41,751 bases of DNA from a virus: positions 1 to 41,751 of the IMG/VR virus record IMGVR_UViG_3300036828_001001. The stretch is one strand, 5' to 3'. Positions within the stretch are counted from its first letter, which is position 1; each line of letters opens with the position of its first letter. Positions 1 to 6,773 of the stretch are shown piece after piece. Made by a program: the position numbers and the translations under genes. The notes beneath the pieces are model-generated. The model was not told the DNA's origin and made no database searches. It saw nothing but the letters and a program-made list of their open reading frames with translations.

Positions 1-14
1 CCACCTCCGCAAAG

Positions 15-37
15 GGCCGGCCTCGTGCCGGCCTTTT
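15..37 (+). terminator. Rho-independent terminator of an upstream gene
   Basis: A perfect 7-bp stem (GGCCGGC at 15-21 with GCCGGCC at 27-33) closes a 5-nt loop and is followed by TTTT. It should end transcription of a plus-strand gene lying left of the window, just before the first gene's ribosome binding site at 51-60. Confidence 0.8.
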
Positions 38-64
38 GTCGTCAGTAGTCAGAAGGAGCTACCA

Positions 65-232
65 ATGACTGATCGAAAGACCGAACTGCTCGCTATGCCT
101 CGCGCCAAGCTCTACGAGCTCGCGGCTGAGACGGTAGAGACCATGCGCGACCACGAGCTCGGCCCCATGGAGAACAGCGAGCTCGCCGACCTGATTCTCT
201 TCATCGAAAGCCGGGAGGAAGAAGAGTCGTGA
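65..232 (+). CDS. small acidic hypothetical protein, 55 aa
   Basis: The ATG at 65 has an AGAAGGAGCT ribosome binding site just upstream. The frame runs 55 codons to the TGA at 230-232. The product is Glu/Leu-rich, with a repeated Glu-Leu pattern typical of a short helical protein, and ends in EEEES. The stop overlaps the GTG start of the next gene, so the two are probably translationally coupled. I do not recognise a family. It is the first gene of the plus-strand cluster after the terminator at 15-37. Confidence 0.75.
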   Translation: MTDRKTELLAMPRAKLYELAAETVETMRDHELGPMENSELADLILFIESREEEES

Positions 233-726
233 GCATCGAAGCCATTCGCGAGATTATCGAGATCCACGCTTTGGTCAAAGCCCCCATGCTGAAGCCAGGC
301 CAGATCTCGCCTGAGCGCTTCATGCTTGAGCATGGGCGGGTCTTCACGGTAACGCCGAAGACCTTCCTCGGTCCGCGCGGCACGCCGAAGGAGTGCTATT
401 CGAACTCTGCTAAGCGCTCGCAACGCAGTCGTTCGCCCAAGCTCACCTACGCCGAGGGCTACGTCTATTCGTTCGGAATACCGATTCCTCATGCCTTCGT
501 AGTGGACGATGACGGCAACGTGATCGACCCGACTCTGAAGATCGATGAAGAGGCCGAGCGGCACTACTTCGGTCTCGCCTTCGACCGCGGCTATCACAAG
601 GTCGCTCTGCTGAAGAGCACCTACTACTCGCTGTTGGCTCATGAGGGCCAGGGCTTGCGCGACATCGTCCAAGGCCGTACTGCTGGAATGCTCTCGTTGA
701 AGCATCACCCGGAGTTCGCGCCATGA
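229..726 (+). CDS. phage protein with Cys-His-Asp pattern (papain/transglutaminase-like candidate)
   Basis: A 165-residue protein starting at GTG 229, which overlaps the preceding stop (GTGA). The central block has the layout ECYSNS (Cys56), then LTYAEGY, then IPIPHAFVV (His88), then DGNVIDPTL (Asp100). This Cys, His, Asp order with an acidic turn after the His strand is the arrangement of papain-like and transglutaminase-like folds. Phage proteins with the same C..A, TY-EGY, HAW/F, D-G-VIDPT signature are common, but I know of no proven activity. Catalysis is therefore an inference. The gene sits in an ATGA/GTGA-coupled chain between 65 and 1,471, which suggests one transcript and an early, non-structural role. 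Confidence 0.8.
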   Translation: MSIEAIREIIEIHALVKAPMLKPGQISPERFMLEHGRVFTVTPKTFLGPRGTPKECYSNSAKRSQRSRSPKLTYAEGYVYSFGIPIPHAFVVDDDGNVIDPTLKIDEEAERHYFGLAFDRGYHKVALLKSTYYSLLAHEGQGLRDIVQGRTAGMLSLKHHPEFAP

Positions 727-1007
727 AGCGTTACAAGCTCTCACCTGAAGCTAACAGCGCCATTGCGGCGGCTGCTGCCGTGCTACAGGCCCGTCTGGCG
801 TTAGAGGCGGTACAGGCCGCTGAGCTCGCACGCGCAGCGCTAGAGGCGGCGCTGCCGCATCTTATCATGTTGGCAGCGCCGCATCGCTTCACCGAGCCCA
901 TCGAGCTGCGTGCGGTCCTGCAGGCTGTCCTCGACGAGGCTGGGCCACATCCGGAAGACACGCTGTCCAACGCGCTGCTCATTCAGATCAGGGGTGTCCT
1001 CGATTGA
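723..1007 (+). CDS. Ala/Leu-rich helical hypothetical protein, 94 aa
   Basis: The ATG at 723 overlaps the previous TGA (ATGA). The 94-residue product is very rich in Ala, Leu and Glu and is predicted by eye to be helical over most of its length. No transmembrane run or metal motif is visible. Its stop overlaps the TTG start of the following gene (TTGA at 1,004-1,007), extending the translational-coupling chain. Family not recognised. Confidence 0.7.
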   Translation: MKRYKLSPEANSAIAAAAAVLQARLALEAVQAAELARAALEAALPHLIMLAAPHRFTEPIELRAVLQAVLDEAGPHPEDTLSNALLIQIRGVLD

Positions 1008-1471
1008 TCTCGATCAACCAGCTGGCCAAATGGGAAGAGGTGTACAGCTGGTCATCGCGGAGCCGTGGCACCACGCTGCACTTCGCGATGACCCGCATGC
1101 GTACATATCTTGAGTCGTCGGAGCTGCCAGTCATCGACGTGGCGCTCACCAAGGAGCTGATCTTTGCCATCGCCAGCAGCAACGGGCTCGAGGAAGAGCA
1201 CTTCGATCGGCAGTCCGACGAGAAGCTCGAGCAGCCAGTGATCATGTTCGACTGCGACGACGGCTCGCACATCGTCGCGGATGGCAGCCACCGCATGGTG
1301 CGGCGCTTCCTCAAGTACATCTTCTTCGTGCCAGCCTGGTCGGTGCCCGAGCGCATCTGGCGGCGCTTCATCATCACCGACATGCCCGGCAGCGAGCAGG
1401 GCTGGCAGGACTATCTTGCCAAGCACAACCCCGACGCCGGGAAATTCGACATGGATCCGCCAAAGCGATAA
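1004..1471 (+). CDS. ParB/Srx-like fold candidate, 155 aa
   Basis: The TTG start at 1,004 overlaps the previous stop. It opens a 155-residue frame with no better start nearby. Residues 78-100 read PVIMFDCDDGSHIVADGSHRM in layout: a strand, an acidic turn, then DGSHR followed by a helix. This resembles the DG(N/S)HR box of ParB-like nuclease and sulfiredoxin-fold proteins, where the box binds a nucleotide phosphate. The rest (FFVPAW, WRRFIITD) has alternating strands and helices consistent with a small alpha/beta domain. The resemblance rests on this box alone. Last gene of the first coupled block; a promoter-like element follows. Confidence 0.7.
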   Translation: MISINQLAKWEEVYSWSSRSRGTTLHFAMTRMRTYLESSELPVIDVALTKELIFAIASSNGLEEEHFDRQSDEKLEQPVIMFDCDDGSHIVADGSHRMVRRFLKYIFFVPAWSVPERIWRRFIITDMPGSEQGWQDYLAKHNPDAGKFDMDPPKR

Positions 1472-1476
1472 TTTTT

Positions 1477-1509
1477 CGCTTGTGCCACCGATATCGTCTA
1501 TCACATAAG
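1477..1509 (+). promoter_or_regulatory. putative promoter, copy 1 of a recurring element
   Basis: The 76-nt gap before 1,548 contains ATTTTTCGCTT (CGCTT at 1,477-1,481), 16 nt, then CTATCACATAAG (CTATC at 1,498-1,502). The same blocks occur before 2,792 and 12,688. Read as sigma-70, TTGTGC (1,480-1,485) and CATAAG (1,504-1,509) would be 18 nt apart. The recurrence is the main evidence. Confidence 0.5.
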
Positions 1510-1547
1510 CTGTACACACGTCAACGGAGCTAAAGGAGCTCTCCAAC

Positions 1548-2615
1548 ATGAACGACATGAACACCCAAATCGATATCGCTGTCGTCGCCCGCATCCGCAA
1601 GGCGCTCAACCTCAGCAAGGACGGCGCCGCATCGGAAAACGAACGCGCCCTGGCCACCGCCAAGGCGCAGGAATGGATGTTGAAGCACAACATCAGCCTC
1701 GCCACCGTGGAGGCGTCGCACGACACCTCAACGGTCATCAAGCGCCGCAAGGAGGGCGTCAAGGGCGCCGCCATGTACGCCTGGCAGAAGTCGCTGATGT
1801 CGCAGGTGGCCAGCGCCAACTTCTGCTACGTCACGTCCAAGCAGGAGTGGATCAAGGGCGCCTGGCGGACGATCGGCTACGAGCTAATCGGACGGGAAGA
1901 GAACATCGTCGGAGCCACCGAGCTGTTCGAGTATCTGCGGACCACCACGGAGCGCCTCGCGCAGGATTACGTCGGCGGTGACTACCGCAAGAAGATGAGC
2001 AAGGACGCCATGAGCTTTAAGGCCGGCTGCGCCGGGCGTATCGCCGAGCGGGTCCGCGCCCAGCACAAGGAAGCCCTCCGCGCTCAGTCCGAGGCTGCAA
2101 CGACGGCTAACGCCAGCAGCGGCACAGCGCTGGTGCCCATCATGGCGGACTACGCCGAGGCGGAAGAGTGCGCTAACGAGGACTTTCGCATGGGCCTGCA
2201 GCCCGGCACGACGGCGCGCAACCGCTTCGTCACGGCCCGCAAGGCAGACGCCTATCACGCCTCCTGCGACGCACTGATGAAGGACACCTTCAAGGGCGTC
2301 ATTGACCGGGCGCTGCTGGGTCAGGTCGCCCGCGACGCAGCGCTGGAAAAGGTCGCTGCCGCGCTGTCCAGCACCGATCTGGACGACGCGCTCGAGTACG
2401 CGGCCAAATGGTCCGTCGAGTACCACTGCCGCCATCACGACCCCAAGCAGAAGAGCAAGCATAGCAGCGGCACCAACTATCGCCGTTACAGCGGCGGCAG
2501 CAGCCAGCAGGCGTCCATCAACTACAGCGCGCACGACGCCGGGCGCCGGGCGGGCAACGACGTCGGCCTCAACCGCCAAGTCGGGCAGGGCAGCAACGCC
2601 AAGCTGATCAAGTAA
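1548..2615 (+). CDS. DUF2786-domain protein, 355 aa
   Basis: The ATG at 1,548 follows an AAAGGAGCT ribosome binding site. The N-terminal region (about residues 8-55) has the DUF2786 layout: VARIRKALNLSKD, a turn with an acidic/Glu helix start (ENERALATAKAQEWM), then KHNISLATVE. DUF2786 is widespread in phages and proteobacteria but its function is not established. A middle region (residues 65-200) shows alternating helices and a WIKGAWRTIGYELIG segment. The C-terminus (from about residue 300) is low-complexity and rich in Ser, Gly and His (KSKHSSGTNYRRYSGGSS), suggesting a flexible tail. It stands alone between a putative promoter and a terminator, so it looks like a single-gene transcription unit. 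Confidence 0.88.
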   Translation: MNDMNTQIDIAVVARIRKALNLSKDGAASENERALATAKAQEWMLKHNISLATVEASHDTSTVIKRRKEGVKGAAMYAWQKSLMSQVASANFCYVTSKQEWIKGAWRTIGYELIGREENIVGATELFEYLRTTTERLAQDYVGGDYRKKMSKDAMSFKAGCAGRIAERVRAQHKEALRAQSEAATTANASSGTALVPIMADYAEAEECANEDFRMGLQPGTTARNRFVTARKADAYHASCDALMKDTFKGVIDRALLGQVARDAALEKVAAALSSTDLDDALEYAAKWSVEYHCRHHDPKQKSKHSSGTNYRRYSGGSSQQASINYSAHDAGRRAGNDVGLNRQVGQGSNAKLIK

Positions 2616-2626
2616 CACCGATCGCA

Positions 2627-2663
2627 GGCGTGGGCGGGAGTTCGTCTCCGGCCCGTCCACGCC
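2627..2663 (+). other. 12-bp RNA hairpin after the DUF2786 gene
   Basis: GGCGTGGGCGGG (2,627-2,638) pairs with CCCGTCCACGCC (2,652-2,663), with one G-U pair and a 13-nt loop. No T-run follows, so it is more likely a 3'-end stabilising hairpin than a terminator. The real terminator lies 15 nt further on. Confidence 0.6.
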
Positions 2664-2677
2664 GTTGCAGCCGGTCC

Positions 2678-2717
2678 GGAGGGCGCCGGCGCGAGCAAGC
2701 CCTCCACTTTCTTTTCA
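2678..2717 (+). terminator. Rho-independent terminator after the DUF2786 gene
   Basis: GGAGGGC (2,678-2,684) pairs perfectly with GCCCTCC (2,699-2,705) around a 14-nt GC-rich loop, followed by the T-rich tract ACTTTCTTTTC. It separates the DUF2786 gene from the next transcription unit. Confidence 0.7.
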
Positions 2718-2728
2718 GAATCTGAAAT
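2714..2728 (+). promoter_or_regulatory. inverted repeat, possible operator
   Basis: TTTCAGA-A-TCTGAAA is a perfect 7-bp inverted repeat with a single central base, 5 nt upstream of the CGCTT block of the next promoter-like element. Size and position suit a dimeric repressor site. No binding protein is known; the helix-turn-helix gene at 5,840 is a candidate. Confidence 0.4.
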
Positions 2729-2732
2729 AACC

Positions 2733-2763
2733 GCTTTACCCGGATAGCTGATCTATCGTTTAG
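2733..2763 (+). promoter_or_regulatory. putative promoter, copy 2 of a recurring element
   Basis: CGCTT at 2,733-2,737, 16 nt, then CTATC at 2,754-2,758, and 29 nt later the AAGGAGG ribosome binding site of the gene at 2,792. Same layout as at 1,477 and 12,627. Confidence 0.45.
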
Positions 2764-2791
2764 TTGCGTTGTCAAACGAAGGAGGTTGCTA

Positions 2792-3475
2792 ATGCAGCAA
2801 TACGAGAAGTTCCTGCCCAACGGCTTCTACCGCATGTCGGTCGAAGAGCGCCGCGCCGCCCGCACCCAAGCCCACGCCGACTGGCAGGCCTGGAAGGCCC
2901 AGCGCAAGATCGAGCTGGTCGCGGAGAAGGCCGCCAAGGCCGCTACGCAGATGACCTGCCAGGTCTGCGCCCGCCCCATCTTCGCAGAAACGGGCCTCAT
3001 TGCCCACCACGGGTACCAGCGTCCTTACGAGGGCGTCCAAACGGCAAGCTGCCACGGCGCCCGTCACATGCCGTTCGAGTGCAGCAAGGACGCCCTGGAG
3101 CAGGAAATCGAGCTCGTGCAAGCGTCCGTCGATAAGCTCGCCGCGCACATCGCGGAAGTCGAAGCGGAGCGCCGCTCCATCTACTACGTCTGGACGAGCA
3201 AGGAGTACAACAGCATCCTCCGCACCTACATCGACAGGGGCTCCAACGTCACCCGCGCTAACTTCGACGAGGTAATTGCAGTCATCCGCGCCGACGCGCG
3301 CTTCTTCCCTGGCGTGTACAACTTCGACAGGCTAAAGGCCGACGAGCTGCGCAAGCTGGGTGGGCGCCTGGAACGCATGCAGCGCTACCTCACTGAGCAG
3401 CGCACCCGCGCCGCCACGTGGAAGCAGACGCACCGCCTCGGCGCTGGCAACGAGCAAGTCTGGGTGGCGCTGTGA
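2792..3475 (+). CDS. putative zinc-binding phage protein, 227 aa
   Basis: The ATG at 2,792 has a strong AAGGAGG at 2,779-2,785, which favours it over an in-frame TTG at 2,786. A basic helical N-terminus is followed by C56xxC59, the pair H72-H73, C87 and C97 (CQVC, IAHHGYQRP, SCHG, FEC), which looks like a Cys/His metal site. Residues 100-130 (LEQEIELVQASVDKLAAHI) form a probable coiled coil. The CxxC...HHGYxRP layout is familiar from phage proteins of unknown function. It starts a new transcription unit and its TGA overlaps the next GTG start. Confidence 0.82.
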   Translation: MQQYEKFLPNGFYRMSVEERRAARTQAHADWQAWKAQRKIELVAEKAAKAATQMTCQVCARPIFAETGLIAHHGYQRPYEGVQTASCHGARHMPFECSKDALEQEIELVQASVDKLAAHIAEVEAERRSIYYVWTSKEYNSILRTYIDRGSNVTRANFDEVIAVIRADARFFPGVYNFDRLKADELRKLGGRLERMQRYLTEQRTRAATWKQTHRLGAGNEQVWVAL

Positions 3476-3969
3476 GCAGCATTCATGACCGGGCGGCGGA
3501 CATCTCCGCCGCCCTCGGAGAGGACAAAGACTGCGGCGTCCTCGCCCTCGCTCGGGTGCTGGACATCAGCTATGAGACCGCTCACATGGCGCTCATGGAT
3601 GCCGGCCGCGAGCACAGCAAGGGCACGCCGCGGCACGTCACCCGCGCAGCGCTGCGCAGCCTCGGCTTCAAGGTGCTGCGCACCTGGAGCCCAACGGACT
3701 TGGCGCTCGCTACTGGGCGCCCGGCAGCGCGGCAGATCATCACAGCTGACCCCATGCGGTTCCCCGGCACCTGGAACCACATGCCACCGATGCTGATCTT
3801 CATCAAAGAGCACGTCGCCGCATTCCGCGCCGGCACGCTGCACGACTGGACGAACGACGCCAACGCGCCGGTCCAGGAAGCCTGGGAGATCGCTCGCATC
3901 AGCGACCAGGTGCAGCTTGGGCAGCGCCCGCCCGGCGTCATCCATCTGAAGGATCACAGCCGTGGGTAG
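3472..3969 (+). CDS. small protein with cysteine-peptidase-like Cys/His pattern, 165 aa
   Basis: I place the start at GTG 3,472, overlapping the previous stop as in several neighbours. The frame is open further up but would overlap the coding end of the zinc protein. Residues 20-40 read DCGVLALARVL followed by SYETAHMAL: a Cys at the start of a helix, then a second helix. Residues 109-125 read IFIKEHVAAFRAGTLHDW: a strand with His114, a turn, then Asp125. Cys at a helix N-terminus followed by HVAA...G..HD is the pattern of papain-like C39/C70-type peptidase folds, and phage proteins with D-C-x-V-x-A-x-A are common. Activity is inferred, not shown. Confidence 0.78.
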   Translation: MSSIHDRAADISAALGEDKDCGVLALARVLDISYETAHMALMDAGREHSKGTPRHVTRAALRSLGFKVLRTWSPTDLALATGRPAARQIITADPMRFPGTWNHMPPMLIFIKEHVAAFRAGTLHDWTNDANAPVQEAWEIARISDQVQLGQRPPGVIHLKDHSRG

Positions 3970-4333
3970 GCCACGCTTCAAAGACCGGATAATGCAGACC
4001 TGCTATGAATCAGGGCGCAAGTTCGGCACTGACCCCACCAGCGAGTTCTACTGCTCGCCGCTGGGCGAAGACGGCCCACGCTGCCCGCGTGGGGGCGCGT
4101 CGCACCGTTGCTCGTACTGGCGCGGCCGTGCAGGCATCATCAATTGTACCGTGCCCGGCAGCGCGGGCTACGCCTTCTGGGCTGCCGGACGTGCCGATGC
4201 CATCACGCACGGAGCTATCTCACCGCGCTGGCTAGCGCTCGGTATCATGGGCAGTGGACTCGCTACCAAAGATCAACTACACACGTTCCTTGAAACAGAC
4301 GAAGCCCGTCTGCCATGGGAGGCCAGCCGATGA
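3962..4333 (+). CDS. Cys-rich hypothetical protein, 123 aa
   Basis: The GTG at 3,962 overlaps the previous gene and is preceded by AAGGA at 3,949-3,953. The first 65 residues carry five Cys (TCYES, FYCSP, RCPRG, HRCSYW, NCTVPG) mixed with His and many Gly and Arg, so a zinc-ribbon-like N-terminal part is likely. The C-terminal half is an ordinary mixed helix region. Family not recognised. Next gene starts with an ATGA overlap. Confidence 0.7.
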   Translation: MGRPRFKDRIMQTCYESGRKFGTDPTSEFYCSPLGEDGPRCPRGGASHRCSYWRGRAGIINCTVPGSAGYAFWAAGRADAITHGAISPRWLALGIMGSGLATKDQLHTFLETDEARLPWEASR

Positions 4334-4545
4334 GAAAGCCAAAACCTGAGGAAGCCCTCACTCACTGGATCGAGGTCAAATTCTTCCCCTCCAGCAGCGA
4401 GCAGGAACGCGACCGTGCTATGACCGAGGCGCGCATGGAGGCCTGGGATTTAGAGCGCCAGACCAAGCTCGTCCACTCGTACGCATGGAGGCACCGCGGC
4501 GGCTACGCGGTACTCAGAGCGCCGGAGGGCAACCGTGGCAGATGA
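4330..4545 (+). CDS. hypothetical protein, 71 aa
   Basis: The ATG at 4,330 overlaps the previous TGA and has GGGAGG at 4,317-4,322. An in-frame ATG at 4,315 lies on that site and is less likely. The product is charged and soluble, with an HWIEVKFFPSSSEQERDRA segment (strand then helix). Family not recognised. Confidence 0.7.
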   Translation: MRKPKPEEALTHWIEVKFFPSSSEQERDRAMTEARMEAWDLERQTKLVHSYAWRHRGGYAVLRAPEGNRGR

Positions 4546-4723
4546 TGCGCCAGTCCGCATGATCTGCGGCGACTGCGGCGGCGAGGACGTTGTGCGCGAC
4601 GCCTGGGCGAGCTGGGACGTCGGCTCTCAGACTTGGGAGCTACGTCTCACGCTCGACGCTGCCTTCTGCCACAACTGCGACACCGAGGTGACGCTCATCT
4701 CCCGTCCGGAGTTGGTGTCATGA
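4535..4723 (+). CDS. zinc-ribbon small protein, 62 aa
   Basis: The GTG at 4,535 lies 6 nt after a GGAGGGC site and overlaps the preceding gene by 11 nt. The protein has two CxxC knuckles, C11-C14 (MICGDCGG) and C45-C48 (FCHNCDT), separated by a Trp-rich linker that would form the ribbon strands. This is a typical four-Cys zinc ribbon. Such mini-ribbons are common in phage early regions and may bind nucleic acid or protein partners. The specific role is unknown. Confidence 0.82.
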   Translation: MADDAPVRMICGDCGGEDVVRDAWASWDVGSQTWELRLTLDAAFCHNCDTEVTLISRPELVS

Positions 4724-4923
4724 CCAACCACACACGCCGCCGTGGATCGGTCATCAAGAATAGCGATAATCAGATGACTCATCGCTCGTTCCTTCGCCAC
4801 ACGCAGGCCGAGGAGATCTCATCTAAGCTGTTCGAGCAGCGCTCGGAGCTGATGAAGAGCGCCTACGCTCGGCGCAAGGACCGTCTGGCGGTGCGCCGCT
4901 TCAGTTGGGAGAAGGACACATGA
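4720..4923 (+). CDS. basic hypothetical protein, 67 aa
   Basis: The ATG at 4,720 overlaps the previous TGA (ATGA). The product is rich in Arg, Lys, Ser and Gln, with an amphipathic helix around AEEISSKLFEQRSELMKSA. It could contact nucleic acid, but no motif proves it. The TGA overlaps the ATG of the next gene. Confidence 0.7.
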   Translation: MTNHTRRRGSVIKNSDNQMTHRSFLRHTQAEEISSKLFEQRSELMKSAYARRKDRLAVRRFSWEKDT

Positions 4924-5369
4924 AGATTCCTGCACCGCACGGCTACGTCACCCATAAGAACTGGGTCGTCAGTGTTGGTACCACCGTTCCCAGCGAGCCG
5001 GCTATCCTCAATGTCAGTCGCTATTGGAAACCAGGCCGTAGCAGCTGGCGTGGAGACGCGGACAGCCGCGCTTTCCCAAACCGGGACGCTGCATGGGAGT
5101 ACGCGCAGAGCCACGGCTACGTCGAGGCGTACCGCCGCGCAGACCGTGCTACGTGGAAGCGAGTCAATCGCGTCGTCTGCGTAGTCCTTGCGCAGGCGAT
5201 GGTTGAGGAAGTCCGTGCTGCCAAGACCCGCAAGGACATCATCCGTATTGGCGATGCCGTTCGAGCTACAGCCAGGCAGACTGGTTGCGAGCTGTTGGAC
5301 AGCGCTATGTTCAGCCTCGCTGCCCACACCATCGCGCAGCGCCTGCGGCCCGAGCTCTATGCCAGATGA
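4920..5369 (+). CDS. hypothetical protein, 149 aa
   Basis: The ATG at 4,920 overlaps the previous stop and has GGGAGAAGG at 4,907-4,915. This is preferred over an in-frame start at 4,905 inside the ribosome binding site. Residues 1-70 look like a small beta-rich domain (WVVSVGTTVPSEPAILNVSRYW, RAFPNRDAAWEYAQSHG). The C-terminal half is helical (AQAMVEEVRAAKTRKDIIRI). Family not recognised. Confidence 0.75.
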   Translation: MKIPAPHGYVTHKNWVVSVGTTVPSEPAILNVSRYWKPGRSSWRGDADSRAFPNRDAAWEYAQSHGYVEAYRRADRATWKRVNRVVCVVLAQAMVEEVRAAKTRKDIIRIGDAVRATARQTGCELLDSAMFSLAAHTIAQRLRPELYAR

Positions 5370-5586
5370 TTATCGAATGGCTCGATTCAAAGCTTATCTG
5401 GTAAAGCGCTCGGTCCCGTCAAAGACGGTGGAAGCTGCTAAGTACACACCAGAGGAAGCTGCAAAGTTGTTGATGGATGCAATATCAATGCAGGACATCA
5501 AGGAGGCTGCCGCTATTCTGGGCATGACGTTCAACGAGGCTAACGCCGAACGGAAGCGTCTTTACAAGGCGCGATGGGGCATCTAA
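5359..5586 (+). CDS. small helical protein with possible HTH, 75 aa
   Basis: The ATG at 5,359 overlaps the preceding gene by 11 nt. An in-frame ATG at 5,377 is an alternative, and neither has a strong ribosome binding site. The C-terminal two thirds (YTPEEAAKLLMDAIS, then MQDIKEAAAILGMTFNEANAE) have the helix-turn-helix rhythm of small DNA-binding proteins: a helix, DIKEAAAILG, a turn, and a recognition-like helix. Possible regulator; not assigned to a family. Confidence 0.65.
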   Translation: MPDDYRMARFKAYLVKRSVPSKTVEAAKYTPEEAAKLLMDAISMQDIKEAAAILGMTFNEANAERKRLYKARWGI

Positions 5587-5600
5587 GCCTGGAGGCGATG

Positions 5601-5837
5601 ATGGATACTAAAGACGTCAAAGTGCCCGCCGAAAAGATCAACGAGTTACTCGAATGGGCGCAGGCCTCTTGTGAGGATCCCGGCGAAGCTATTGCCGTTC
5701 TCACCACTGCGATCATCATCATCGCTATCGACAACGTCGTCGAGCCGATTACTCTCGAAGATCTCACTACGACCTTCACAGACAATTGGCACTATATGCA
5801 CGCTCAGATCGAGCGCCATGAAGGAAGGACTCACTAA
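5601..5837 (+). CDS. acidic hypothetical protein, 78 aa
   Basis: Two tandem ATGs occur at 5,598 and 5,601. GGAGG at 5,591-5,595 favours the second. The product has a short, strongly hydrophobic stretch (AIAVLTTAIIIIAI) flanked by acidic segments. It is about 14 residues long, so more likely a buried strand or helix than a membrane span. Family not recognised. Confidence 0.68.
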   Translation: MDTKDVKVPAEKINELLEWAQASCEDPGEAIAVLTTAIIIIAIDNVVEPITLEDLTTTFTDNWHYMHAQIERHEGRTH

Positions 5838-5839
5838 TC

Positions 5840-6148
5840 ATGCCCAAGACTCAGAAGACGCTTACAGCCGAGGAACGCGAATTCCGCAAGAAGAGGGCGG
5901 AGCTGGAGGCCTATCAGGACCTCCGCGACGACGTAATCAGCCTCGTCCGCAACAGTGACTTCACGTTCGAGGAGATTCACGCGCGCTGTGGGCCGCATCC
6001 CCGCACTTTGCTGCACTGGCTGGAGAAGAAGATCGACAAGCCACAGCTCGGTAAAATGCGCTCTACACTGCGCATCATCGGGTACGACATCGGCATCATC
6101 AATACCAACAATGTAGTGCCGATGATCAACAAGAATAGTGCGGCTTAA
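5840..6148 (+). CDS. small helix-turn-helix DNA-binding protein, 102 aa
   Basis: The ATG at 5,840 follows AAGGAAGGA. After a charged helical N-terminus (EEREFRKKRAELEAYQDLRD), residues about 38-85 read ISLVRNSDFTFEEIHARCG, PHPRTLLHWLEKK and KMRSTLRIIGYDIGI. This is a five-helix xenogeneic Cro/C1-type layout in which FTFEEIHARCGPHPRTLLHW is the HTH, and the closing LRIIGYDIGI helix is typical of phage Cro-like proteins. It is the last gene before an AT-rich palindrome and promoter at 6,167-6,217, so local autoregulation is plausible but not shown. Confidence 0.75.
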   Translation: MPKTQKTLTAEEREFRKKRAELEAYQDLRDDVISLVRNSDFTFEEIHARCGPHPRTLLHWLEKKIDKPQLGKMRSTLRIIGYDIGIINTNNVVPMINKNSAA

Positions 6149-6166
6149 AAAAGCAGCAGTGACCGT

Positions 6167-6185
6167 ATATTTTTCACAAAAATAT
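6167..6185 (+). promoter_or_regulatory. AT-rich perfect palindrome, possible operator
   Basis: ATATTTTT-CAC-AAAAATAT is a perfect 8-bp inverted repeat with a 3-nt centre in an otherwise GC-rich sequence, 4 nt upstream of a -35-like box. It could also form a weak hairpin with a T-rich arm, but the low GC makes a terminator unlikely. Confidence 0.45.
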
Positions 6186-6188
6186 CGT

Positions 6189-6217
6189 TTGTCGGCGCTG
6201 ATGCTGCTTGCTACACA
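6189..6217 (+). promoter_or_regulatory. putative sigma-70 promoter for the exported-protein genes
   Basis: TTGTCG at 6,189-6,194, a 17-nt spacer, and TACACA at 6,212-6,217. It lies in the 148-nt gap before the 6,297 gene and directly after the palindrome at 6,167-6,185. Confidence 0.5.
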
Positions 6218-6296
6218 GCTAAGGCCAAGCTGTTGTTTGGTGGGGGACTGGCGCAGACCCATTCTATTGCGTCTTCCAAAAACAGGAATACACTTC

Positions 6297-6638
6297 ATGA
6301 AGCATCTCTTTGCGGCGGCTGCCGTCGTCGCGATGATCGGCTTTGGCGGCATGGCCGCTGCGGCCACCGCCACTTCGGCGACCGCAGCCTCTGGCGTCGC
6401 CTCCGGCACGTTCTCCGTGGCCGCCGGCCCTGGCACCACGGTCGCGGCCTCGGCCGCTACGAACACCACGCACAGCACCTCTGCGGCGCTGAGCCTGCAA
6501 CCGGTGTTCTCGACGACCGCCGCCAACACGACCACGACCGGCTCGAGCGCCAACGCCTCCAGCTCGAACCAAGCCTCCATCGCTGGCGGCTTCTCGTTCC
6601 AGAGCGGCTTCGGCACCGCTGCGGCGCTGGCGCACTAA
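6297..6638 (+). CDS. exported Ala/Ser/Thr-rich protein, 113 aa
   Basis: The ATG at 6,297 is chosen because it begins a clean signal peptide: MKH, then LFAAAAVVAMIGFGGMAAA, with cleavage likely near residue 22. The upstream part of the same frame has no such character. The mature part has no Cys and is almost entirely Ala, Ser, Thr, Gly and Asn (TSATAASGVASGTFSVAAG, STTAANTTTTGSSANASS), ending with GGFSFQSGFGTAAALAH. Such a composition suggests a disordered or beta-repeat surface polymer rather than an enzyme. It is followed by a strong terminator and a second exported protein. Phage genomes of Burkholderia/Ralstonia type often carry a similar pair, as I recall, without known function. Confidence 0.78.
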   Translation: MKHLFAAAAVVAMIGFGGMAAAATATSATAASGVASGTFSVAAGPGTTVAASAATNTTHSTSAALSLQPVFSTTAANTTTTGSSANASSSNQASIAGGFSFQSGFGTAAALAH

Positions 6639-6709
6639 GTCGACTTCGGCATACGACCGCGCGTCTTGCCCTCTGAAAGCGATCTGCGCGGAACGGGCCG
6701 ATGACGAGG

Positions 6710-6747
6710 GTGGCGGGGAGTTGCCTAGCTTCTCCCCGCCACTTTTC
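6710..6747 (+). terminator. strong Rho-independent terminator
   Basis: GTGGCGGGGAG (6,710-6,720) pairs perfectly with CTCCCCGCCAC (6,732-6,742), followed by TTTTCC. It lies between the two exported-protein genes, 26 nt before the second start, so the second gene needs read-through or its own promoter. Confidence 0.85.
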
Positions 6748-6773
6748 CTTTCACACCCTAGGTGGGGCGATAC

